This document shows, piece by piece, positions 15,943 to 24,953 of a stretch of 39,501 bases of DNA. Position numbers and translations under genes: made by a program. Location: the NCBI RefSeq assembly GCF_947632095.1, contig NZ_CANROA010000019.1:1-39501 (forward strand), written 5' to 3'. The notes under the pieces were generated by a model. The model did no database searches, had not been told where the DNA came from, and saw only the letters and a program-made list of their open reading frames with translations. The stretch's first letter is position 1. The number at the start of each line of letters is the position of its first letter. Origin of the DNA: an uncultured Microbacterium sp. GTDB taxonomy: Bacteria; Actinomycetota; Actinomycetes; Actinomycetales; Microbacteriaceae.

Positions 15943-16953
15943 ATGGAGCAGCTCACTCTCGGCAAGGCGCTCAACGAGAGCCTGCGCCAGGCCATGCGCG
16001 ACGATGATCGCGTCGTGCTCCTCGGAGAGGACATCGGAGCGCTGGGTGGCGTCTTCCGCATCACGGACGGACTGCTCGACGAATTCGGGGCGGCACGGGT
16101 CATCGACACGCCCCTCGCGGAGTCCGGCATCGTCGGAAGCGCGGTCGGGCTCGCCTTCCGCGGCTATCGGCCGGTCGTCGAGATCCAGTTCGACGGCTTC
16201 GTCTACCCGGCATTCGACCAGATCGTCTCGCAGGTGGCGAAGATGCACTACCGCTCGCACGGGCGTGTGAAGATGCCGATCACGATCCGCATCCCCTGGG
16301 CGGGCGGGATCGGTGCCGCGGAGCATCACTCCGAGTCGCCGGAGGCGTATTTCGCGCACACGGCCGGATTGCGCGTCGTCGCGGTGTCGAATCCGGCCGA
16401 TGCGTACACGATGCTTCGCCAGGCCATCGCCTCGGATGACCCGGTCGTCTTCTTCGAGCCGAAGCGGCTCTATCACCGCAAGGGCGATGTCGACCGCGAG
16501 TCGCCGTTGGCGGATGCTGTGCCGATGGGCGTCGCGCGTCGGGTTCGCACCGGCGTGGACGCGACGGTCATCACCTATGGCGCGATGGTGGGGACGGCTC
16601 TGGATGCCGCATCCGCTGCCGAGGCGGAGGGGATCTCGCTCGAGGTGATCGATCTGCGCTCCCTGTCGCCGCTGGACGCCGGATGCATCGACGCCTCGGT
16701 GCGGCGGACGGGGCGCGTCGTCGTCGTTCACGAGGCGTCGCGCGAGGCGGGGCTGGCCGCCGAGGCCATCGCAGGCATCACCGAGCGCTGCTTCGAGTAC
16801 CTGGAGGCTCCGCCGTTGCGGGTGACCGGCCACGATGTTCCCTACCCGCCCGCGAAGCTGGAGAAGCATCATCTGCCGGATCTGGATCGCATTCTGGATG
16901 CCGTTGACCGGGTGCTGGATCGTCCGAACAGCCTGACGGGAGCCGGATCATGA
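15943..16953 (+). CDS. bkdB: Branched-chain 2-oxoacid dehydrogenase E1 beta subunit
   Basis: This 336-aa transketolase-like subunit completes the E1 alpha2beta2 enzyme. Family segments include LTLGKALNESLRQAM, VVLLGEDIGALGGVFRITDGL, DTPLAESGIVGSAVGLA, QFDGFVYPAFDQIVSQVAK and DLRSLSPLD. The AGGAGG ribosome site is inside the last codons of bkdA, so translation is coupled. The gene overlaps bkdC by four bases (ATGA). Confidence 0.94.
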   Translation: MEQLTLGKALNESLRQAMRDDDRVVLLGEDIGALGGVFRITDGLLDEFGAARVIDTPLAESGIVGSAVGLAFRGYRPVVEIQFDGFVYPAFDQIVSQVAKMHYRSHGRVKMPITIRIPWAGGIGAAEHHSESPEAYFAHTAGLRVVAVSNPADAYTMLRQAIASDDPVVFFEPKRLYHRKGDVDRESPLADAVPMGVARRVRTGVDATVITYGAMVGTALDAASAAEAEGISLEVIDLRSLSPLDAGCIDASVRRTGRVVVVHEASREAGLAAEAIAGITERCFEYLEAPPLRVTGHDVPYPPAKLEKHHLPDLDRILDAVDRVLDRPNSLTGAGS

Positions 16954-18314
16954 TCGAAGAGTTCCGACTTCCCGATCTCGGCGAGGGGCTCGCCGATGCG
17001 GAGATCCTCGAGTGGAAGGTCGCACCCGGGGACTCTGTGGCGCTGAACCAGATCCTCGCCGAGGTGGAAACCGCGAAGGCGGTGGTCGAGCTCCCCTCGC
17101 CCTATGAGGGGACGGTTCAGCAGCTGCACGCACAGGCCGGTGAGACCATCGACGTCGGAGCGCTCCTGATCGCGGTCGATGTCGGCGGGGGTGCGGGTGC
17201 GCCCGAACCCGATGCCGTCGAGCAGGGTGATCAGGATGCCGTGGATGAGGAGGTGTCGCCGCCGAACCTCGTCGGCTACGGGGCGGCCTCCCGCAGTGGG
17301 GGCGCTCCGGTGCGTCGGGCTCGACGCTCGACCGCGCCGACCCGTGCGGATGCCGCTGTGCTGGAAGCGGCGCCGCACGATGACGTTCCGGAGACACCGG
17401 CCGAGCCCCGCCCGGATGAGAGGCCTCGCTCGACGCCGCCCGTACGCGCCCATGCGAAGCGTCTCGGCGTCGACATCGTGCTCGTCGCGGCCGAAGTCGG
17501 TGACCGCGTGATCACGCGTGATGACGTGGACGCCTATGCGGAGCGCATCGGGGCGCCGGCTCCCGCCATGCCTGCCGCTCCGGCGCCGACTCCGCCGGAG
17601 GAGTCGGGGGTGCAGGATCGAGAGACGCGGATCCCGATCCGCGGCGTGCGCAAGCACACCGCCGCGGCGATGGTCCGCAGTGCGTTCACCGCACCGCACG
17701 TCACGACCTTCCACACGGTCGATGTCACCGCGACGATGGAGCTCATCGCCCGCTTGCGCGAGGGGCATGATCCGTCGGCGAACCGCATCGGTCTGCTCGC
17801 GATCATCGCGAAGGTCGTCTGCCTCGCGCTCGGTCGAACACCGGATCTGAACGCACGATGGGACGAGGCGGCGGGGGAGATCATCCAACCGCACTATGTC
17901 GACCTGGGCATCGCGGCGGCGACCGAGCGCGGACTCATCGTCCCGAACATCCGTGACGCTCAGCGGTTGAGCCTTCCGGATCTCGCGGCTGCTCTGCGCG
18001 ATCTGACGGACACGGCCCGCGCTGGTCGGACGACACCGGACCAGTTGGCCGGCGGCACATTCTCGATCACGAACATCGGCGTGTTCGGGATCGATGCCGG
18101 CACGCCGATCCTGCCGCCGGGGCAGTCGGGGATCCTCGCAATAGGGGCCGTTCGACGACAGCCCTGGGAGCACCGGGGCGAGATCGCGCTGCGGCAGATG
18201 ATGACGCTCAGCCTCTCCTTCGACCACCGCATCGTGGACGGCGCGCAGGGTGCTCGCTTCCTGCGGGATGTCGCGGACATCCTCGAGGACCCGGCGCGGG
18301 CGATGCTGCACTAG
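16950..18314 (+). CDS. bkdC: Branched-chain 2-oxoacid dehydrogenase E2 (dihydrolipoyl acyltransferase)
   Basis: The 454-aa E2 core has one N-terminal lipoyl domain (residues 1-76) with the lipoylated lysine K43 in EVETAKAVVE, a flexible charged linker, a peripheral subunit-binding domain (about 168-200, VRAHAKRLGVDIVLVAAEVG) and the C-terminal acyltransferase domain with the active-site HRIVDG (H426 to G431) and the FSITNIGVFG motif. It passes the acyl group to CoA to give isovaleryl-, isobutyryl- or 2-methylbutyryl-CoA. No E3 (lpd) gene is in the window, so E3 is shared from elsewhere. Its TAG stop and that of the convergent tetR gene share the palindrome CTAG. Confidence 0.94.
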   Translation: MIEEFRLPDLGEGLADAEILEWKVAPGDSVALNQILAEVETAKAVVELPSPYEGTVQQLHAQAGETIDVGALLIAVDVGGGAGAPEPDAVEQGDQDAVDEEVSPPNLVGYGAASRSGGAPVRRARRSTAPTRADAAVLEAAPHDDVPETPAEPRPDERPRSTPPVRAHAKRLGVDIVLVAAEVGDRVITRDDVDAYAERIGAPAPAMPAAPAPTPPEESGVQDRETRIPIRGVRKHTAAAMVRSAFTAPHVTTFHTVDVTATMELIARLREGHDPSANRIGLLAIIAKVVCLALGRTPDLNARWDEAAGEIIQPHYVDLGIAAATERGLIVPNIRDAQRLSLPDLAAALRDLTDTARAGRTTPDQLAGGTFSITNIGVFGIDAGTPILPPGQSGILAIGAVRRQPWEHRGEIALRQMMTLSLSFDHRIVDGAQGARFLRDVADILEDPARAMLH

Positions 18315-18922
18315 GGCTTCGGTGCGTCCGATGCCGCGGCGGTGAGGGCCGCGTAGGCCATGGCGTTCAACAGCGCCGCGGTCGAGGCCTTCGTGCGGCT
18401 GGCGCTGCGCGTGCTGTGCGGCGTGGAGTTGATGAGCCCGAAGCACGCCTGCACGCGCAGGCGTGCTTCGGCCGTCGGAGCGTCGAGCAACGGTGCGAGG
18501 GAAGCGACCCACAGGTCGATGTAGTTGCGCTGGAGGCGTCGCACCTCAGCGCGGTCGGCATCGGAGAGGTGCGCGATGTCGCGATCCTGCACACGGATGA
18601 CGTGAGCCTGGCGCAGGGCGAAGTCGACGTGGAAGTCGATGAGGGCGAGCATCCGCTCTTCGGCGTCTGCGAGGTTCGCGACGACATCTGCTCCGCCGCG
18701 GATGAGGAGCTCGCTGACGCGCACGAGCACGGCTCCGAGCAGTGCCTGCTTGCCGGTGAAGTGCCGGTAGACCGCGGGGCCGGAGACGCCGACGGCTGCG
18801 CCGATGTCTTCCAGGCTGACGCCGGAGTATCCGCGCTCGGCGAAGAGTCGGGCGGCCGCGGTGAGGAGCGCGTCGGAGCGCTCGGCCTTGGCGCGATCCC
18901 GTGCGGTGAGAGGGGTTGTCAT
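18311..18922 (-). CDS. TetR-family regulator of the acyl-CoA carboxylase operon
   Basis: The 203-aa protein has a TetR helix-turn-helix (ALLTAAARLFAERGYSGVSL; then EDIGAAVGVSGPAVYRHFTGK) and an all-helical ligand domain. It is divergent from accD1, and two matching inverted repeats lie in the 95-bp gap, so it most likely represses both its own gene and the leucine-type acyl-CoA operon, with an acyl-CoA as inducer (inference). The ATG at 18922 has no ribosome site; a -10-like TAGGTT at 18945-18940 (minus strand) predicts a leader of only about ten bases. Its stop overlaps bkdC. Confidence 0.92.
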   Translation of the reverse strand: MTTPLTARDRAKAERSDALLTAAARLFAERGYSGVSLEDIGAAVGVSGPAVYRHFTGKQALLGAVLVRVSELLIRGGADVVANLADAEERMLALIDFHVDFALRQAHVIRVQDRDIAHLSDADRAEVRRLQRNYIDLWVASLAPLLDAPTAEARLRVQACFGLINSTPHSTRSASRTKASTAALLNAMAYAALTAAASDAPKP

Positions 18923-18926
18923 TTCA

Positions 18927-18942
18927 GTTAACGCTCGCTAAC
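18927..18942. promoter_or_regulatory. TetR operator O1
   Basis: GTTAACGCTCGCTAAC has GTTA/TAAC arms and internal CG/CG pairs (12 of 16 bases palindromic). It lies next to the tetR start and between a possible -35 (TTTCAG, 18922-18927) and -10 (TAAATT, 18944-18949) of the accD1 promoter. Confidence 0.65.
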
Positions 18943-18954
18943 CTAAATTGTCGG

Positions 18955-18970
18955 GTTAATGAAGAATAAC
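18955..18970. promoter_or_regulatory. TetR operator O2
   Basis: GTTAATGAAGAATAAC repeats the GTTA-N8-TAAC pattern of O1, with the centres 28 bp apart, and flanking G and C extend it to GGTTA-N8-TAACC. It overlaps the predicted accD1 transcription start. Confidence 0.62.
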
Positions 18971-19017
18971 CGAAAAGGCCCGCGCCGTGCCACTGAGTGA
19001 GTCGAGGAGGACTTGCC

Positions 19018-20565
19018 GTGTCCCAGGAAAGCCTGGTCGCAGAGCTAAAAGAGCGCCTTTTCCGAGCGGCTCGCGGAGGCCCGCAGCGCTCCCGAGAACG
19101 TCATCTCGAGCGAGGAAAGCTCCTCCCTCGCGACCGCATCGCCCGTCTGCTGGACGAGGGCAGCCCCTTCCTCGAGATCGCCCCGTTGGCCGCCGAGGGG
19201 ATGTACGGCGATGAGGCGCCGGGTGCGGGCGTCATCGCCGGGATCGGCCTCGTGCACGCGCGCCACGTCATGGTGATCTGCAATGACGCCACGGTGAAGG
19301 GCGGCAGCTATCTGCCGATGACCGTCAAGAAGCATCTGCGCGCGCAGGAGATCGCGCTGGAGAACCGCCTCCCGTGCCTTTACCTCGTCGATTCCGGTGG
19401 GGCGTTCCTGCCCATGCAGGACGAGGTCTTCCCCGATCGTGATCACTTCGGACGAATCTTCTTCAACCAGGCGCGCATGAGTGCAGCATCCATCCCGCAG
19501 ATCGCCGCCGTCCTCGGCTCGTGCACGGCCGGCGGCGCCTATGTTCCGGCGATGAGCGACGAAACGGTGATCGTCCGAGGCCAGGGCACGATCTTCCTCG
19601 GCGGACCCCCCTTGGTCAAAGCCGCGATCGGCGAGATCGTGACAGGGGAGGAACTCGGCGGGGGCGACCTGCACGCGCGGCGCTCCGGCGTCGCCGACCA
19701 TCTGGCCGACGACGATGAGCACGCCCTCGAGATCGTCCGCGACATCGTTGAGACGCTGCCGGCGCCGCATGAGCCCGCCTGGGAGACCCATCCCTCAGCG
19801 AATCCTGAAGATGCGACGAGTCTCTACGACGTCGTCCCCGTCGATGTGAACGCGGCCTACGAGGTGCACGAGGTCATCCGGCGACTCATCGATCGTGACA
19901 CGTTCCATGAGTTCAAGAGCCTGTACGGGACGACGCTCGTGACCGGATTCGCGCGTCTGCACGGGCATCCGGTCGGCATCGTCGCGAACAACGGCGTCCT
20001 GTTCGGCGAGTCCGCGCTCAAAGGAGCCCACTTCATCGAGCTGTGCGATCAGCGGGGCATCCCCCTGATCTTCCTGCAGAACATCACCGGCTTCATGGTC
20101 GGCTCGGAGGCCGAGGCATCGGGCATCGCGAAGGACGGGGCGAAGATGGTCACCGCCGTGGCGACGACCCGTGTGCCCAAGCTCACGGTCATCATCGGGG
20201 GGTCCTTCGGCGCCGGCAACTATTCGATGTGCGGGCGGGCCTATTCGCCGCGCTTCCTGTGGAGCTGGCCGGCCAGCCGCATCTCCGTCATGGGCGGCAA
20301 TCAGGCGGCCTCCGTTCTGGCGACCGTCACCGAGGATCAGCGAGCCGCTCGCGGGGAGTCCTGGAGCGCGCAGGAGCGATCCGATTTCGAAGCTCCAATC
20401 CGTGCGCAGTACGAGTCGCAGGGGGAACCCTATTACGCCACCGCCCGGCTGTGGGACGACGGCATCATCGACCCGGACAAGACCCGAGACGTCCTCGGTC
20501 TGGCTCTGGATGTCGTGGCCCGCAGCGCCCTGCCCGAATCCCGCTTCGGCCTGTTCCGGATGTGA
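19018..20565 (+). CDS. accD1: Acyl-CoA carboxylase beta subunit (3-methylcrotonyl-CoA carboxylase type)
   Basis: The carboxyltransferase subunit moves CO2 from biotin to an acyl-CoA. The 515-aa length and the motifs [82 protein letters not shown] and [20 protein letters not shown] are those of methylcrotonyl-CoA carboxylase beta (AccD1, LiuB) more than of propionyl-CoA carboxylase. GTG 19018 is chosen because GAGGAGG lies seven bases upstream; a GTG at 18997 has none. The gene opens a tightly overlapping five-gene operon under the TetR operators and overlaps or abuts accA1. Confidence 0.93.
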   Translation: MSQESLVAELKERLFRAARGGPQRSRERHLERGKLLPRDRIARLLDEGSPFLEIAPLAAEGMYGDEAPGAGVIAGIGLVHARHVMVICNDATVKGGSYLPMTVKKHLRAQEIALENRLPCLYLVDSGGAFLPMQDEVFPDRDHFGRIFFNQARMSAASIPQIAAVLGSCTAGGAYVPAMSDETVIVRGQGTIFLGGPPLVKAAIGEIVTGEELGGGDLHARRSGVADHLADDDEHALEIVRDIVETLPAPHEPAWETHPSANPEDATSLYDVVPVDVNAAYEVHEVIRRLIDRDTFHEFKSLYGTTLVTGFARLHGHPVGIVANNGVLFGESALKGAHFIELCDQRGIPLIFLQNITGFMVGSEAEASGIAKDGAKMVTAVATTRVPKLTVIIGGSFGAGNYSMCGRAYSPRFLWSWPASRISVMGGNQAASVLATVTEDQRAARGESWSAQERSDFEAPIRAQYESQGEPYYATARLWDDGIIDPDKTRDVLGLALDVVARSALPESRFGLFRM

Positions 20566-20570
20566 TCGAG

Positions 20571-22511
20571 ATGACTCCCGACAACATTGACTTCGACACC
20601 GTCCTGATCGCGAATCGCGGCGAGATCGCGCGCCGGATCATCCGCACCGTGCGGGCGAGGGGCCTGCGCAGCGTCGCCGTTCACAGCGACGCCGATGCAG
20701 ATGCCCCGCACGTCCGCGAGGCGGATCTCGCGCTGAGGGTCGGGCCCGCGGCCGCTGCCGACTCCTACCTCAGCGTGGAGAGGATCATCGACGCAGCGAT
20801 GGTTTCCCATGCGAAAGCCATCCATCCCGGCTACGGTTTCCTGTCAGAAAGTACCGCTCTGGCGCGGGCCTGTGCGGAGGCGGGGATCGTGTTCATCGGC
20901 CCCTCGATCGAGGCGATCGAGATCATGGGAGACAAGGTGCGCGCCCGCGAGCACGTCGCCGCTCGAGGCGTTCCCGTCGTCCCCGGCTTCGACGCCTCCG
21001 GGCTCTCCGACGGCCAAATCGCTGTGCGAGCGACCGAGGTCGGGTTCCCCCTCCTGATCAAGCCGCGCTCGGGCGGCGGTGGCAAAGGCATGGAGATCGT
21101 CTCCGATGCGGACGCCCTCCCCGCGGCACTCGGATCGGCGCGCCGCGTCGCGCGCGCCGCGTTCGGCGTTGACGCGCTGCTTCTGGAGAGGCTGATCCGC
21201 CGGCCCCGGCACATCGAGGTTCAGGTCTTCGGCGACAGCGACGGGCGCGTCATCGCCCTCGGCGAGCGCGAGTGCACGCTGCAGCGCCGGCATCAGAAGG
21301 TGATCGAGGAGGCGCCGGCGGCGGCGCTCGACTCCGATGTGCGCGAACGCCTGTTCGCCGCCGCTGTGCGGGTGGCCGAGAGCGTCGAGTACACGGGGGC
21401 GGGGACCGTCGAGTTCCTTGTGGATGCGGACGCGCCGTCGGAGTTCTTCTTCATCGAGATGAACACGCGTCTGCAGGTGGAGCATCCCGTGACCGAAGCC
21501 GTCACCGGGCTCGACCTCGTGGCGCTGCAGCTCGCGGTCGCCGGAGGAAGAGCCCTGCCTGCGGCGCCGCCCATCACGGGGCATGCGATCGAGGCGCGCA
21601 TCTACGCGGAGGCGCCGGAGCGCGGCTTCGTCCCCTCGAGCGGTGTCGTCATGCGCTTCGAGCCTCCCGCGGGGGTGCGGGTGGATGCCGCGATCGAGAG
21701 CGGTGGGCGGGTCAGCGACTTCTACGATCCGATGATCGCGAAGATCATCTCGCACGGACCGGACCGGACCACGGCTCTGCAACGGTTGGACGATGCTCTT
21801 GCACGGACCGTGATCCTCGGTGTGGAGACGAACATCGCCTTTCTGCGGCTGCTGCTCGCGAATGAGCGCGTGCGCGCGGGAGATCTCGATACGGGGCTCA
21901 TCGAGACCCTGCTGCCGGTCACGGCACTGCCGCCCAGTGCGGCGATGATTCGCGCGGCACGGGAGGAGTGGAATGTCCAGGCGCCGCGGGGCCGCGGCGA
22001 CACCGCAGCGCGGGCCGGGGCCGTCTGGGCCCAGATGAGGGATGATGCGGTCCGGTCGGTCGCTTTTCTCACGGATGCCGGCGAGGTCGTGGAGGACACG
22101 AGCATCGAGTGCCTGGATCCGATGGAGACGGTCGTCAGCGCGGCGATGGATGCCGAGGGCGCAGTGTGGGTTTCGGAGAGCGGTCGCGCACTGCGGCTGC
22201 GGCCGCTCGACCGTCGAGCCCGGCTTCGTCATCGGCTCGCCGCGCGCGACCGCGCACCGGAGCGGGCGGCGGGCCCCGAGGCCCGGGCCCCGATGCCGGG
22301 CGCGGTGGTAGTCGTGCATGTCGAGGACGGAGCATCCGTCACCCGTGGACAGCCGCTCGTCTCGATCGAGGCCATGAAGATGGAGCATCCGGTGCTCGCA
22401 CCCCACGATGGCACCGTCCACCTCCAGATCGCCGTCGGCGACCAGGCGCGTCGAGATCAGGTGATGGCGACGGTGACCCCGTCGACGACCGAAGAGGAAG
22501 GAACAGCATGA
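20571..22511 (+). CDS. accA1: Acyl-CoA carboxylase alpha subunit (biotin carboxylase plus BCCP)
   Basis: This 646-aa protein carries an N-terminal biotin carboxylase (VLIANRGEIARRII at 11-24, the ATP-grasp loop GGGGKGM at 168-174, the catalytic EMNTRLQVEHPVTE at 296-309), a middle linker for the beta subunit, and a C-terminal biotinyl domain with EAMKMEHP, the biotinylated lysine being K603. With AccD1 it makes 3-methylglutaconyl-CoA from 3-methylcrotonyl-CoA. ATG 20571 is taken; a GTG at 20562 would give a 4-base overlap with accD1 and three more residues, and cannot be excluded. It overlaps the dehydrogenase gene by ATGA. Confidence 0.94.
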   Translation: MTPDNIDFDTVLIANRGEIARRIIRTVRARGLRSVAVHSDADADAPHVREADLALRVGPAAAADSYLSVERIIDAAMVSHAKAIHPGYGFLSESTALARACAEAGIVFIGPSIEAIEIMGDKVRAREHVAARGVPVVPGFDASGLSDGQIAVRATEVGFPLLIKPRSGGGGKGMEIVSDADALPAALGSARRVARAAFGVDALLLERLIRRPRHIEVQVFGDSDGRVIALGERECTLQRRHQKVIEEAPAAALDSDVRERLFAAAVRVAESVEYTGAGTVEFLVDADAPSEFFFIEMNTRLQVEHPVTEAVTGLDLVALQLAVAGGRALPAAPPITGHAIEARIYAEAPERGFVPSSGVVMRFEPPAGVRVDAAIESGGRVSDFYDPMIAKIISHGPDRTTALQRLDDALARTVILGVETNIAFLRLLLANERVRAGDLDTGLIETLLPVTALPPSAAMIRAAREEWNVQAPRGRGDTAARAGAVWAQMRDDAVRSVAFLTDAGEVVEDTSIECLDPMETVVSAAMDAEGAVWVSESGRALRLRPLDRRARLRHRLAARDRAPERAAGPEARAPMPGAVVVVHVEDGASVTRGQPLVSIEAMKMEHPVLAPHDGTVHLQIAVGDQARRDQVMATVTPSTTEEEGTA

Positions 22512-23671
22512 CGTCAGCATTCAGCGCGGATCTCACCGATGAGGAGCGCGAGCTCGCCGGCATGGTCCGCGAGTTCGCCGAAACGGTCGTCGCACCGCAG
22601 GCCTATGAGGCAGACCGGACGCACACCCTGTCGATGGACGTCGTCGCACAGATGGGGGAGCTCGGTCTCTTCGGCCTGCCCTTTCCCGAGGAGATCGGTG
22701 GCCAGGGCGGCGACTATCTGGCCCTGGGACTCGCGATCGAGGCCCTTGCCCGCGTCGATCAGTCGATCGCGATCACGCTGGAAGCCGGGGTCAGCCTCGG
22801 CGCCATGCCGATCCACCGTTTCGGCGACGCAGCGCAGAAGGAACGCTGGCTGCCGGACCTGGTCGCCGGCCGCGCACTCGCGGGCTTCGGGCTGACCGAG
22901 CCGGAAGCCGGCAGCGATGCCGGCGCGACGCGCACGACCGCTCGCCTCGACGAAGGCGACTGGGTCATCGACGGCGCCAAGCAGTTCATCACGAACTCCG
23001 GCACCCCGATCACCCGGTTCGTCACGGTGACGGCGGTCACCGGTGTCACGGACGGGCGCAAGCAGATCTCGACGATCATCGTGCCGAACGGAACACCCGG
23101 CTTCTCGGTCGAGCCCGGTTACGACAAAGTCGGCTGGCGTGCTTCGGACACCCACCCCCTGGTGCTGGACGGCGTGCGCGTGCCGCAGGAGAATCTGCTC
23201 GGCGTGGAGGGCGCCGGGTTCCGGAACTTCCTCAGCATCCTCGACGAGGGGCGCATCGCGATAGCGGCGCTCGCGACCGGGGCCGCCGAAGGATGCCTGG
23301 AGGACGCCGTGGCGTACGCGAAGAGCCGCACGGTGTTCGGCAGTGCGCTGAGCACCCGGCAGAACGCCCAGTTCACTCTCGCCCGGATGCGTGCCCGGGT
23401 GCATACGGCCCGGCTCGCCTGGCACCACGCCGCACGTCTGCGCGATGCCGGTCGCCCATTCGCGGAGGAAGCGGCGATCGCCAAGCTCATCGCCGGCGAG
23501 GCGGCGATGGACAACGCCCGTGACGCGACCCAGATCTTCGGCGGCAACGGCTTCATGAACGAGTCCGCCGTGGGCCGGCACTACCGGGATTCGAAGATCC
23601 TCGAGATCGGCGAGGGGACCACCGAGGTGCAACTGCTCGTCATCGCACGAGCACTGGGGGTGGTGGCATGA
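22508..23671 (+). CDS. Acyl-CoA dehydrogenase (probable isovaleryl-CoA dehydrogenase step)
   Basis: The 387-aa flavoprotein removes two hydrogens from an acyl-CoA, using FAD and electron-transfer flavoprotein. Family signatures are GFGLTEPEAGSDAGATRTTA, WVIDGAKQFITNSG, the FAD-binding QIFGGNGFMNE and the C-terminal EIGEGTTEVQ. The catalytic base E369 is at the short-chain position rather than the helix-G position of mammalian isovaleryl-CoA dehydrogenase. By operon context its substrate is isovaleryl-CoA, as proposed for FadE19 of mycobacteria. Starts with ATGA overlapping accA1 and ends with ATGA overlapping the MaoC gene. Confidence 0.92.
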   Translation: MTSAFSADLTDEERELAGMVREFAETVVAPQAYEADRTHTLSMDVVAQMGELGLFGLPFPEEIGGQGGDYLALGLAIEALARVDQSIAITLEAGVSLGAMPIHRFGDAAQKERWLPDLVAGRALAGFGLTEPEAGSDAGATRTTARLDEGDWVIDGAKQFITNSGTPITRFVTVTAVTGVTDGRKQISTIIVPNGTPGFSVEPGYDKVGWRASDTHPLVLDGVRVPQENLLGVEGAGFRNFLSILDEGRIAIAALATGAAEGCLEDAVAYAKSRTVFGSALSTRQNAQFTLARMRARVHTARLAWHHAARLRDAGRPFAEEAAIAKLIAGEAAMDNARDATQIFGGNGFMNESAVGRHYRDSKILEIGEGTTEVQLLVIARALGVVA

Positions 23672-24141
23672 AGGAGATCGTGCAGCGCGGCCTGTACTTC
23701 GAGGAGTTCGAACTCGATGCGCGCTACCTGCACCGGCCGGGCCGCACTGCGACCGAGGCCGACAACGTCCTGTTCACGACGTTGACCATGAACACGCAGG
23801 CGCTGCACCTCGACGAGGCCTTCGCGGCCGAGCAGGAATTCGGCAGACGCCTCATGAACTCGATGTGGACGCTGTCGACCATGGTGGGAGCATCCGTCAG
23901 CCAGCTCACGCAGCGGACCCTCGTCGCGCAGCTCGGGCTGGGGGATATTTCGTTCCCGCACCCGCTCTTCGCGGGCGACACGCTCTACACCGAGAGCGTG
24001 ATCATCGATAAGCGGCTTTCGGGTTCCCGTCCCGGCCAGGGGATCTGCACCATCTCCCATACCGGGAGGAACCAGGATGGGGTGGTCGTCGCGACGGCGC
24101 GACGGACGGTCCTCGTCCACTGCGCACCGCAGGAGGGATGA
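23668..24141 (+). CDS. MaoC-family hot-dog dehydratase (probable 3-methylglutaconyl-CoA hydratase)
   Basis: The 157-aa protein is a single hot-dog fold of the MaoC type, with RYLHRPGRTATEADNVLFTT, MNTQALHLDEAFA, and FPHPLFAGDTLYTESVI; the D/H pair in the ADN...HLD region fits the hydratase 2 active site. It matches the product seen in mycobacterial leucine clusters (Rv2499c type). In this operon it replaces the usual crotonase-fold methylglutaconyl-CoA hydratase, adding water to 3-methylglutaconyl-CoA to give HMG-CoA. This function is inferred from the pathway. Overlaps both neighbours by four bases. Confidence 0.85.
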   Translation: MKEIVQRGLYFEEFELDARYLHRPGRTATEADNVLFTTLTMNTQALHLDEAFAAEQEFGRRLMNSMWTLSTMVGASVSQLTQRTLVAQLGLGDISFPHPLFAGDTLYTESVIIDKRLSGSRPGQGICTISHTGRNQDGVVVATARRTVLVHCAPQEG

Positions 24142-24146
24142 CAACC

Positions 24147-24950
24147 ATGTTCGAGCTCGGGCCGGCACTGCTGTTCTGTCCAGGCGACCGCCCGGACCGC
24201 TTCGAGAAGGCGTTCTCCCGGGCGGATGCCGTGATCCTCGACCTCGAGGACGCCGTCGACCCCGCCGCGAAGCAGCGCGCTCGCGATGCGGTGAAGCATG
24301 CCGATCTCGACCCCGCGCGGGTGATCGTCCGGGTCAACGCCCCTGACACGGGGGAATACGGCGCGGATGTCGAGATGCTGCGCTCCTCACCATTCTTCCG
24401 GGTCATGGTCGCCAAGGCGGAGGATCCGGGGGCGCTCGCCCTCTTCGACCGGCGTTTCGAACTCATCGCACTGTGCGAGACGGCGCGGGGGATCAGTCGA
24501 GCCGCTGATCTCGCGCGCGACGATCGTGTCGTGGCGCTCATGTGGGGAGCGGAAGACCTCGTCGCCTCTCTCGGTGGAACCGGGAGCCGTGGCAGCGATG
24601 GCCGCTACCGCGATGTCGTGCGATATGCGCGCTCGCGTGTCCTCCTCGAAGCCGCAGCGCATGAGGCGGCGGCGATCGATGCGGTTCATCTCGACATCGA
24701 TGACCGTGCTGGTCTGAGCGAGGAGGCGATGGATGCCGCGGCATCGGGTTTCGCTGCCACGGCATGCATCCATCCGACTCAGGTCGAGACGATCCGCGCC
24801 GCCTACGCGCCCCAGGCATCAGATATCGCCTGGGCGCGTGACGTGCTCGCCGCGGCGGAGAGCAACGCGGGCGTCTTCCGCTTTCGGGGTCGCATGATCG
24901 ACGAGCCCGTGCTTCGTCATGCGAGAACCGTGCTCGCGCGCGTTCTGTGA
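24147..24950 (+). CDS. citE: CitE-like CoA-ester lyase (HpcH/HpaI family; probable (R)-HMG-CoA lyase)
   Basis: The 267-aa TIM-barrel lyase shows LFCPGDRPDRFEKAFSRAD, DAVILDLEDAV, VRVN, CETARGI with the metal ligand E111, WGAEDLVASLG with D137, and CIHPTQ near the C-terminus. Stand-alone CitE proteins split malyl-, citramalyl- or HMG-type CoA esters; the mycobacterial homologue in the same operon (Rv2498c) is reported as an (R)-HMG-CoA and (S)-citramalyl-CoA lyase. ATG 24147 is preferred because AGGAGG (24131-24136) is ten bases upstream; the in-frame ATG 24138 is too close to it but would give ATGA overlap. Last gene of the operon; a phosphatase gene converges three bases away. Confidence 0.88.
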   Translation: MFELGPALLFCPGDRPDRFEKAFSRADAVILDLEDAVDPAAKQRARDAVKHADLDPARVIVRVNAPDTGEYGADVEMLRSSPFFRVMVAKAEDPGALALFDRRFELIALCETARGISRAADLARDDRVVALMWGAEDLVASLGGTGSRGSDGRYRDVVRYARSRVLLEAAAHEAAAIDAVHLDIDDRAGLSEEAMDAAASGFAATACIHPTQVETIRAAYAPQASDIAWARDVLAAAESNAGVFRFRGRMIDEPVLRHARTVLARVL

Positions 24951-24953
24951 GAT

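Noticed and set aside
16869..18512. 547-codon minus-strand frame opposite bkdC
   Set aside because: Antisense shadow of E2; no ribosome site, no recognisable domain.
20844..22520. 558-codon minus-strand frame opposite accA1
   Set aside because: Low-information antisense frame; accA1 has complete biotin carboxylase and biotinyl motifs on the other strand.
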